NCBI GenBank assembly: GCA_017648235.1
Contig: JAGCIZ010000302.1
Span: forward strand, 1-9,268
Direction: 5' to 3'
Length of the DNA: 9,268 nt
Origin: Paludibacteraceae bacterium
Lineage (GTDB): Bacteria > Bacteroidota > Bacteroidia > Bacteroidales > Paludibacteraceae
Positions 1-6,115 of the stretch are shown here, one piece after another. The notes beneath the pieces were generated by a model. That model saw only the letters and a list, made by a program, of their open reading frames with translations. It had not been told where the DNA came from and ran no database searches. Numbering within the stretch: the first letter of the stretch is position 1; each line of letters starts with the position of its first letter. The translations under genes were made by a program, and so were the position numbers.

Positions 1-575
1 AAGTTCTTTCATTTGAAGATGGATTGCTATTAGTATCAGCACGTGCAAAAGCTATGCAAAAGGCGTGTGAAGAATATCCATCTACTATGGCTGCAGTTCT
101 TCGTTTAGATGATGAGATTTTGGAGCAAGTTTTGTCACAGATAAATGGAGTAGTGGTTCCTGCTAATTATAATTGTCCAGGTCAGTTGGTGATTTCTGGT
201 ACAGAAGAGGCAATTGAAGAGGCGTGCATAAAACTTAAAGAGGCTGGAGCCAAGAGAGCATTAAGATTGCCTGTTGGTGGTGCATTCCATTCTCCTTTGA
301 TGGAAATGGCAAAGGTAGAATTGGAGGCAGCTATTGATAAAGTGACTTTCAATGAACCAATATGTCCTATTTATCAAAATATTGATGCAAAACCTTATAC
401 TAATCCAGTGGAAATAAAGAAAAATTTGGTTGCTCAGTTGACGGGTGCAGTTCGTTGGACTCAAACGGTACAAAATATGATTTCTGATGGAGCAACATTT
501 TTCAAAGAGTTTGGCCCAGGACAGGTTTTGCAAGGACTTATTAAAAAAATCAACACGGAAGTAGAAGTTGGATAA
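1..575 (+). CDS. fabD: Malonyl-CoA:ACP transacylase, C-terminal part (gene runs off the 5' edge)
   Basis: FabD moves malonyl from CoA to acyl carrier protein, supplying the extender unit for type II fatty acid synthesis in the cytoplasm. The frame is open to the window edge: codons from base 3 read VLSFEDGLLLVSARAKAMQKAC, a well-conserved FabD stretch that follows the active-site GHSLGE motif, so the nucleophile serine lies just upstream and is not visible. Seen here are the malonate-binding arginine (codon 42-44), the catalytic histidine in GGAFHSPL (codon 288-290), and the C-terminal GPGQVLQGLIKKI segment. About 190 codons are present; the family is usually 290-310 residues, so roughly 100 are missing. 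The apparent TTG start at 24 is only an internal leucine codon. The gene ends with TAA at 573-575, 21 bases before the Feo gene, with no clear promoter or terminator between them. Identification is confident. Confidence 0.95.
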   Translation, partial: VLSFEDGLLLVSARAKAMQKACEEYPSTMAAVLRLDDEILEQVLSQINGVVVPANYNCPGQLVISGTEEAIEEACIKLKEAGAKRALRLPVGGAFHSPLMEMAKVELEAAIDKVTFNEPICPIYQNIDAKPYTNPVEIKKNLVAQLTGAVRWTQTVQNMISDGATFFKEFGPGQVLQGLIKKINTEVEVG

Positions 576-596
576 GTAATTTAATTCACCTTTTTT

Positions 597-3236
597 ATGT
601 ATTTATCGGAACTGAACAAAGGAGAAAAAGCTGTTATTATCAAAGTGATGGGACATGGTGGCTTTCGTAAGCGTATTGTAGAAATGGGCTTTGTTCAGGG
701 TAAAGTAGTGGAGGTGAAAAATATAGCTCCACTTCGTGATCCGGTGGAATACCGAATAATGGGTTATGATGTTTCGTTAAGAAGAAGTGAGGCCGAGAAA
801 ATAGAGGTTATCAGTATCAAAGATGCTGAAAAAATAGCTAAGCAGAATAATTTTTACGGAACAATAACAGAGGAAGATATTCGTCGAATTGCGTTTGATC
901 GGCGCAAAGACATTACAATAGCGTTGGTAGGAAATCCTAATTCTGGAAAAACAAGTTTATTTAATTCGGCGACAGGAGAAAGAGAGAAAGTTGGGAATTA
1001 TAGTGGTGTAACTGTTGACGTCAAAGAAAGCGAGTTTGAATTTAATGGTTATAAAATTAAGCTTGTAGATTTGCCTGGAACGTATTCTATTTCGGCATAT
1101 AGTCCTGAAGAAAAATTTGTAAGAAATTATCTGACAAAGGAAAAGCCTGACTTGGTTTTAAATGTTCTTGATGGGACAAATCTAGAACGAAATATGTTTC
1201 TAACCACACAACTTATTGATATGAATTTGCGTGTGGTAATTGCTTTGAATATGGTGGATGAAATGTACGAGCGAGGGGATAAACTCGATGTGCAGATGTT
1301 GCAGAAGTTGCTCGGGATGCCAATTGTAGAAACCTCGTTTGGAAAGAAAAAGAAGGGTTTACATTCACTTTTTTCAACTGCGATAAAAATTTATGAAGGG
1401 TCGGATTTTATTGATGAAGATGGTCAATTGGTTTCTTCTGCTGATAAAGATGTTTTGGTAGATGAGTATTTGCATAATGTTGAAATAGAACATAAACATA
1501 GTCATTCTTCTAAAGAAGCAGTGGACGTTATTGTTCGTCATATTCACATAAATTACGGTAGTGTATTGGAAAAATCAATTGGAAAAATCAAGGACCAGAT
1601 TGATAAAAACGAAAATGCTCGAGATGAATATACTCCTCGCTACATAGCAATAAAATTACTTGAACAAGACGAGGAAATGCATGAATTTATCAATGTTTTT
1701 CCTAATAAAGATGAAATACTTTCTGCTTGTGAAAAAGCGACACTTCGGATAAAATCAGAATTGAATGATACTCCAGAAAATGCTATAATGGATGCAAAAT
1801 ATGGTTTTATTTCTGGGGCGCTTAAAGAGACTTTTTCTCCTGCAAATAACAAAAGAGGAACGACCGTAACAGAAAAGATAGACCGCATAGTTACAAGTCG
1901 ATTTTTAGGTTTCCCAATTTTTATTTTTGCTTTGTTTTTGATGTTTCAATGTACGTTCTCGCTTGGAGAATATCCAATGATGTGGATTGAAAATGGTGTA
2001 AATTGGTTAGGAACGAAGATTGGAGAATGGATGCCGAGTGGTATTTTGAAAGATTTTTTAATTGATGGAATGATAACGGGTGTCGGGGGAGTATTAGTTT
2101 TCTTGCCAAATATCCTGATACTATATTTTTTCATAACTTTACTTGAAACTACCGGTTACATGGCTCGTGCGGCATTTATTATGGATAAAATAATGCACAA
2201 GATAGGTCTTCATGGACGTTCTTTTATTCCTTTGGTAATGGGTTTTGGATGCAATGTACCTGCAATTATGGCCACAAGAACAATAAAAAATAGAAATAAT
2301 AGAATGGTGACAATTCTTATTTCTCCTCTTATTTCTTGTAGCGCCCGATTGCCTATTTATTTGCTTTTGGCAGGAGCGTTTTTCTCAGAAAATGCGGGAT
2401 TTGTTTTGTTCTTTATTTATTTGATTGGAATGTTGCTTGCGGCACTTATGGCTCGTTTGTTTAAGCGATTTTTGTTTTCAAAGGAAGAAACACCTTTTGT
2501 AATGGAGCTCCCTCCATATCGTTTCCCTAGTTGGAAGTATGTGCTAAGAGATACTTGGGAAAAGGGTAAGCAGTATTTGCACAAAATAGGTACAACAATT
2601 CTTGTGGGGTCGTTAATTATTTGGGTATTAGGTTATTTTCCTAGATATAATGGAGGTGATTCTCAAAATCTAGATGAGAAAAATCTTGTTGCTTTGCAAC
2701 ACGAGAACTCTTATCTTGGTCGGATTGGAAAATCTATTCAACCTGCTTTGCAACCATTGGGCTTTAATTGGAAAATGAGTGTTTCGTTGCTTTCTGGAAT
2801 GGCTGCAAAAGAGGTTGTGGTAAGTACGTTAGGAATTTTGTACAATGCCGATGATGAATCAGCAACTTCGCTTTCTAAAACTCTTCAAGCATCATCAGAT
2901 TTCTCTCCGGCTGTTGCATTAAGTTTAATGTTATTTGTGTTGATATATTTCCCTTGTATTGCAACTTTAGTTACTATAAAACATGAAACTCGCAGTTGGT
3001 GGTGGGCATTATTTTCTGCTGTTTACACTATTGTTTTAGCGTGGTTAGTTTCATTTTTGTTTTATCAGATTATGAAAAATAATTTGATGCAGGAGTTTGT
3101 GATAACTCTTTTGTTGTTGTTCTCGGTTTGGTTTATTATTAGGAAAACAATAATTATTTTTAAGAAGAAAAATCCTTGTTCTTATTGTAATTCAACTTCG
3201 TGTAAAGATTGTGGAGAAGTAACTCAAAAAGAATAA
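597..3236 (+). CDS. feoB: Ferrous iron transporter, FeoA-FeoB fusion with C-terminal Cys tail
   Basis: This 879-residue inner-membrane protein imports Fe(II), using an N-terminal GTPase domain. Residues 1-75 are a FeoA (SH3-like) domain, normally a separate small protein. The G domain follows, with G1 GNPNSGKTS (112-120), switch I GNYSGVTVD (133-141), G3 DLPGTYS (158-164), G4 NMVD (218-221) and a G5-like ETSFGKKKKG (245-254). A helical linker (about 255-430) is unusually rich in histidine at 293-317. The membrane part has the conserved GFGCNVPAI (Cys552), PLISCSARLP (Cys581), GMAAKEVVVSTL (734-745) and YFPCIAT (Cys787). After the FeoB core comes one more hydrophobic helix (834-855) and a tail with Cys861-x2-Cys864-x4-Cys869-x2-Cys872, resembling FeoB-associated Cys-rich proteins. 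FeoA-FeoB fusions are known in Bacteroides. The start at 597 is fixed by an in-frame TAA at 582-584; no Shine-Dalgarno site is visible. Length and motifs suggest an intact protein. Confidence 0.97.
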   Translation: MYLSELNKGEKAVIIKVMGHGGFRKRIVEMGFVQGKVVEVKNIAPLRDPVEYRIMGYDVSLRRSEAEKIEVISIKDAEKIAKQNNFYGTITEEDIRRIAFDRRKDITIALVGNPNSGKTSLFNSATGEREKVGNYSGVTVDVKESEFEFNGYKIKLVDLPGTYSISAYSPEEKFVRNYLTKEKPDLVLNVLDGTNLERNMFLTTQLIDMNLRVVIALNMVDEMYERGDKLDVQMLQKLLGMPIVETSFGKKKKGLHSLFSTAIKIYEGSDFIDEDGQLVSSADKDVLVDEYLHNVEIEHKHSHSSKEAVDVIVRHIHINYGSVLEKSIGKIKDQIDKNENARDEYTPRYIAIKLLEQDEEMHEFINVFPNKDEILSACEKATLRIKSELNDTPENAIMDAKYGFISGALKETFSPANNKRGTTVTEKIDRIVTSRFLGFPIFIFALFLMFQCTFSLGEYPMMWIENGVNWLGTKIGEWMPSGILKDFLIDGMITGVGGVLVFLPNILILYFFITLLETTGYMARAAFIMDKIMHKIGLHGRSFIPLVMGFGCNVPAIMATRTIKNRNNRMVTILISPLISCSARLPIYLLLAGAFFSENAGFVLFFIYLIGMLLAALMARLFKRFLFSKEETPFVMELPPYRFPSWKYVLRDTWEKGKQYLHKIGTTILVGSLIIWVLGYFPRYNGGDSQNLDEKNLVALQHENSYLGRIGKSIQPALQPLGFNWKMSVSLLSGMAAKEVVVSTLGILYNADDESATSLSKTLQASSDFSPAVALSLMLFVLIYFPCIATLVTIKHETRSWWWALFSAVYTIVLAWLVSFLFYQIMKNNLMQEFVITLLLLFSVWFIIRKTIIIFKKKNPCSYCNSTSCKDCGEVTQKE

Positions 3237-3250
3237 AAAAAATATTTTTT
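3237..3250. repeat. 14-bp perfect A/T palindrome after the feo gene
   Basis: AAAAAATATTTTTT is its own reverse complement and begins directly after the feoB stop codon (3234-3236). It is an A-tract joined to a T-tract, a shape that bends DNA, and lies about 75 bases upstream of the predicted start of the next transcript. It could be part of termination, an upstream promoter element or simply AT-rich spacer. In so AT-rich a gap, chance is quite possible. Confidence 0.35.
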
Positions 3251-3251
3251 G

Positions 3252-3305
3252 AGAATCAAAATGGAACAAAACCTAATTTTTTTGTGATTCTTCCACTTTT
3301 TTTTT
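3252..3305 (+). terminator. Possible weak intrinsic terminator after feoB
   Basis: AGAATCA (3252-3258) pairs with TGATTCT (3285-3291). Three further A-T pairs are possible inside it if G3284 is bulged. A run of nine T (3297-3305) follows 5 bases after the arm. An alternative fold pairs TGGAA (3262-3266) with TTCCA (3291-3295), ending one base before the T run. Both folds are AT-rich with large loops or bulges, so strength is doubtful. The site overlaps the promoter of the next operon. Confidence 0.35.
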
Positions 3306-3312
3306 ACATTTG
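3281..3312 (+). promoter_or_regulatory. Bacteroidota-type promoter for the 246-aa protein operon
   Basis: TTTG (3281-3284) and TACATTTG (3305-3312) match the Bacteroidota -33 (TTTG) and -7 (TAnnTTTG) elements, with 20 bases between them, within the known spacing. The start of transcription would fall near 3316-3319, giving a leader of roughly 25 bases to the ATG at 3342. This is the best-formed promoter in the window and is in the right place. No such pair precedes the next three genes, so they probably share this transcript. It is a motif match only. Confidence 0.7.
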
Positions 3313-3341
3313 TCAATCAGTTTTTGCACATTTTTAGAGTT

Positions 3342-4082
3342 ATGCCTTATCGTCGATTGCCAAATACCGATAAAGCAAGGATAAATGCCTTGTCGCAAGC
3401 AATAAAAGAATCTGGATTGCGAGATTTGAATAGTGTTCCTATCTCCTTTAAACTTTTGCAAGAAGCAAAAACTCAATGTGCTGTTTTTCAGAAGTGTGTG
3501 CAAGAGTACAATCAGACTTTTGAAAGACAGGTTGCCGAGAATAAGAAGTATCAACAAATCATAAAAAATGTGCGGTTGTACATTTCGCACTTTATCCAAG
3601 TCTTGAATTTTGCAGTTTTACGAGGCGAAATTAAAAAGGACAAGAAAGAATTTTATAAACTTGATCCTGATGATTTTACTGTTCCTGATTTGAGTACAGA
3701 AAATGCATTGTTGGAATGGGGAAAGAATATTATAAATGGAGAAAATGAACGAACTCGAATGGGTGGAGTGCCTATTTATAATCCAACTATAGCGAAGGTT
3801 AGAGTTCATTATGATCTCTTTAAGGACTATAAAAATAGTCAGAAGACATATCAACATAGTACAGCTCGAAATCAGGATAATGTGGCGCAAATGCGTTCTA
3901 AAATTGATGCAATTATTGTAGAAATATGGAATCAGGTAGAAAAGCATTTTGAGGATTCTCCCGCTGATACAAAATTGCAGCAATGCAAAAAGTATGGAAT
4001 CATTTATTATTATCGTAAAGGCGAACAATTGAAAAATAAAGATGGAAGAAAATCAGCAGAGCAGGGCTCACTTTGGGAGTAA
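3342..4082 (+). CDS. Unrecognised 246-residue protein, first gene of a four-gene unit
   Basis: I do not recognise a named family. The start is taken as ATG 3342 (MPYRRLPNTDKAR), not the in-frame TTG at 3324, because 3324 lies within a few bases of the predicted transcription start and the ATG begins a compact polar N-terminus. The protein is polar and probably mostly helical, with no signal peptide or membrane segment, so likely cytoplasmic. A long Lys/Gln/Glu-rich helical region spans about 40-105. A motif-like segment follows, GGVPIYNPTIAKVRVHYDLFK (141-161). Next is a polar helix-rich stretch to about 205, then KKYGIIYYYRKGEQL (216-230). The tail after about 230 is low in hydrophobics and overlaps the transporter gene by 41 bases. 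From memory, similar proteins occur as hypotheticals in Bacteroidales, but I could not check this. The gene is probably real, given the promoter, length and long open frame; the function is unknown. Confidence 0.7.
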   Translation: MPYRRLPNTDKARINALSQAIKESGLRDLNSVPISFKLLQEAKTQCAVFQKCVQEYNQTFERQVAENKKYQQIIKNVRLYISHFIQVLNFAVLRGEIKKDKKEFYKLDPDDFTVPDLSTENALLEWGKNIINGENERTRMGGVPIYNPTIAKVRVHYDLFKDYKNSQKTYQHSTARNQDNVAQMRSKIDAIIVEIWNQVEKHFEDSPADTKLQQCKKYGIIYYYRKGEQLKNKDGRKSAEQGSLWE

Positions 4083-5391
4083 GTTTGGAGTTGTAATGGC
4101 TGCCGTTGGTTCTGCCGTTGGTTTGGGAAATATTTGGCGTTTCCCTTACGAATTGGGAATGAATGGTGGTTTTGCTTTTCTTTTAGTTTATTTGTTGTGC
4201 GTACTTGCCTTGGGAATCCCAGTAATGTTGGCAGAGTTGATTATCGGCAGACGTTCACGCTCAAATGTTTTTAGTTCGTTCAAAGTTCTTTCTCCAAAAG
4301 GTAAATGGCACTATTTAGGAATTGCGTATGTTGTTGCAGCATTTGTTATTTCTAGTTTTTACTTTGTTGTTGCAGGCTGGAGTTTGGAGTATGTTTATCA
4401 AGCTATTACAGACCAGTTCTCAAGTCGTTCTCCTTTGGAGCTTTCTCAAGCGTTTACAGCGTTTTCAACTGATGCATTTCGTCCTATTTTTTGGACAATT
4501 ATTTTTATTTTTTTAACAGCAATAGTAATTTTGGCTGGTGTGCAAAAAGGAATTGAAAATATTTCTAAAGTGCTAATGCCGATATTGTTTGTGATAATAA
4601 TAGTGCTTTGTGTACGTTCGGTAACATTGCCAAATGCATCGGAAGGTTTGAGTTTCTTATTTTATCCAGATTTTTCAAAAATTAATTCTTCGGTTGTTTT
4701 GAGTGCATTGGGGCAAGCATTTTTCTCCTTAAGTATAGGTATGGGCTGCTTGATAACGTATGGTTCTTATGTAAAAAAAGACAATAATTTGCTAAAAACC
4801 TCAGTTGAAGTATCAGTGTTGGATACGTTGGTTTCTGTGTTGGCTTCTGTGGCTATTTTTCCAGCTGTTTTTTCGTTGGGAATAAATCCTGCGAAGGGTC
4901 CTGAGCTTGTGTTTATTACTTTGCCAAATGTTTTTATGCAAATTCCTGGAGGTTATGTTTGGTCAATATTGTTCTTCCTGTTGTTGGCGTTGGCGGCTTT
5001 AACTTCTATAATATCGTTGTTGGAGGTGATAACTGCTTACGTGTCTGAAGAGTTCAAAGTGAAACGCAGAACAGCTGTTTTTGTCGCTTCTTTGTTGTTG
5101 GCTTTGTCGAGTTCTCTTTGTTCTTTGTCGTTAGGAGAGGGAAGTGTTTTGAAGTTGTTTGGAATGCCACTTTTTAATTTCTTTGACTATATTTCTGCCA
5201 AAGTGCTTATGCCATTGGGCGGCTTGTTTATTGCGATATTCTTAGGATGGTTCTGTAGTAAGAAAATGGTTTTTAATGAGTTGAGTAATGAGGGTCAACT
5301 AAAAACAAGAGTCTATGAATTGTTTTACTTCTTGTTGCGTTATTTTGTTCCTATTGCAATTTTGATGGTTTTTATCAATGAATTAAGATAA
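4042..5391 (+). CDS. Sodium-dependent transporter, NSS/SNF (LeuT-like) family
   Basis: A 449-residue inner-membrane symporter of the neurotransmitter:sodium family; bacterial members usually import amino acids with Na+. TM1 carries the signature GSAVGLGNIWRFPY (23-36), in which Asn30 and Arg33 align with LeuT Asn27 and Arg30. NGGFAFL (41-47) follows; LeuT has NGGGAF here, so one glycine is replaced. TM6 has QAFFSLSIGMGCLITYGSY (225-243), the family's unwound substrate helix. TM8 has ALAALTSIISLLE (316-328), with Thr321-Ser322 matching the LeuT Na2-site Thr354-Ser355. I count about 11 membrane helices, as in the shorter bacterial members MhsT and Tyt1. The start at 4042 is the only ATG leaving a short polar N-terminus before FGSKFG. 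It lies inside the preceding gene, suggesting translational coupling. Family assignment is confident; the substrate cannot be read from sequence. The Crp/Fnr regulator begins 3 bases after its stop. Confidence 0.95.
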   Translation: MEENQQSRAHFGSKFGVVMAAVGSAVGLGNIWRFPYELGMNGGFAFLLVYLLCVLALGIPVMLAELIIGRRSRSNVFSSFKVLSPKGKWHYLGIAYVVAAFVISSFYFVVAGWSLEYVYQAITDQFSSRSPLELSQAFTAFSTDAFRPIFWTIIFIFLTAIVILAGVQKGIENISKVLMPILFVIIIVLCVRSVTLPNASEGLSFLFYPDFSKINSSVVLSALGQAFFSLSIGMGCLITYGSYVKKDNNLLKTSVEVSVLDTLVSVLASVAIFPAVFSLGINPAKGPELVFITLPNVFMQIPGGYVWSILFFLLLALAALTSIISLLEVITAYVSEEFKVKRRTAVFVASLLLALSSSLCSLSLGEGSVLKLFGMPLFNFFDYISAKVLMPLGGLFIAIFLGWFCSKKMVFNELSNEGQLKTRVYELFYFLLRYFVPIAILMVFINELR

Positions 5392-5394
5392 AAA

Positions 5395-6105
5395 ATGAAG
5401 TCTAAACACGAGGAGGTCTTAGAGATTCTTAATTTATTGGAAAATGATTGGGATTTGCTGAGTTTTTTGACAAACGAACAATCTCAATATCTAAAAAAAA
5501 ATATATCAATACTTCATTTTCAGAAAAATCAGATCATTTATGAAGAAGGTGAATTGCCAACTCAGTTGATGTGTTTGGCTCGCGGGAAAGTGCATGTTTT
5601 TAGAAAAACATGTGCCGGAAAAATGCAGATTGTGAGGATGATAAAGCCCATTGAGATGTTTGCTTATCGTGCTTTTTTTGCAGAAGAGAAATATCTCACG
5701 AGTGCGTTAGCAAGTAGCGATTCTCTTGTTTGTGCTATTCCACGTCAGATTATTGTTGATCTGGTTCGGCAGAATAATAATTTGGCAATGTATTTTATAA
5801 AACTATTGGCAGTGGATCTTGGGCAGTCGGATGTTCGCTCTGTCAATTTGTCTCAAAAACATTTAAGAGGGCGTTTGGCAGAAGCATTGCTATCATTAAA
5901 AGACCATTATGGTTATGAGAAGAATACTTCGGTGTTGAACATATCTCTTACACGTAAAGATTTGGCAAGTTTTTCAAACATGACAACTTCCAATGCTATA
6001 CGTAGTTTGTCTCAATTTTCGGAAGAGAAAATTATTTCAATTCATAAACGAAGAATTACAATTCTTGACGAAAAACTATTGTTTAAGATTTCTCAAATGG
6101 GATGA
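5395..6105 (+). CDS. Crp/Fnr-family transcription regulator
   Basis: A 236-residue DNA-binding regulator. Residues about 25-130 form the cyclic-nucleotide-type beta-roll sensor domain (LPTQLMCLARGKVHVFRKT, 54-72). The dimer helix follows at about 130-155. The C-terminal winged helix-turn-helix is at about 150-226, with LTRKDLASFSNMTTSNAIRS (185-204) as the HTH, where NMTTSNAIRSL is the recognition-helix region. The cAMP-pocket GE...RSA pattern of E. coli Crp is absent: the matching segment reads MFAYRAFFAEEKYLTSALA (88-106). There is no N-terminal cysteine cluster of the FNR type. The ligand is therefore unknown; haem, redox or another small molecule are possible, as in other Bacteroidota members. 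The ATG at 5395 is 3 bases after the transporter stop, so it is likely co-transcribed and may control the transporter. The family call is firm, the target is not known. Confidence 0.9.
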   Translation: MKSKHEEVLEILNLLENDWDLLSFLTNEQSQYLKKNISILHFQKNQIIYEEGELPTQLMCLARGKVHVFRKTCAGKMQIVRMIKPIEMFAYRAFFAEEKYLTSALASSDSLVCAIPRQIIVDLVRQNNNLAMYFIKLLAVDLGQSDVRSVNLSQKHLRGRLAEALLSLKDHYGYEKNTSVLNISLTRKDLASFSNMTTSNAIRSLSQFSEEKIISIHKRRITILDEKLLFKISQMG

Positions 6106-6115
6106 TGAGCTTATT

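Noticed and set aside
24..26. TTG as the start of a short protein
   Set aside because: The frame is open to the window edge and upstream codons match FabD, so this is an internal leucine.
1066..1073. TAGATTTG resembling a -7 promoter element
   Set aside because: It encodes the invariant GTPase DLPG region of FeoB, with no start of any gene nearby; a coding coincidence.
3324..3341. Upstream in-frame TTG start for the 246-residue protein
   Set aside because: It lies within a few bases of the predicted transcription start, adds only six residues, and the ATG at 3342 gives a more natural N-terminus.
3273..4028. Two - strand frames of 108 and 136 codons opposite the unknown gene
   Set aside because: I considered whether the unknown gene might be on the - strand. 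The + frame is longer, has a good promoter and joins the operon; the - frames overlap its coding sequence and are rich in Ile/Phe/Ser as expected of antisense to AT-rich genes.
4322..4516. Small + strand frame of 64 codons
   Set aside because: Lies wholly inside the transporter gene in another frame and reads as low-complexity Leu/Phe, a shadow of a membrane protein.
5993..6115. 41-codon N-terminal extension of the helicase
   Set aside because: It lies in the shadow of the Crp/Fnr gene in another frame; the ATG at 6116 just after that gene's stop is the natural start.
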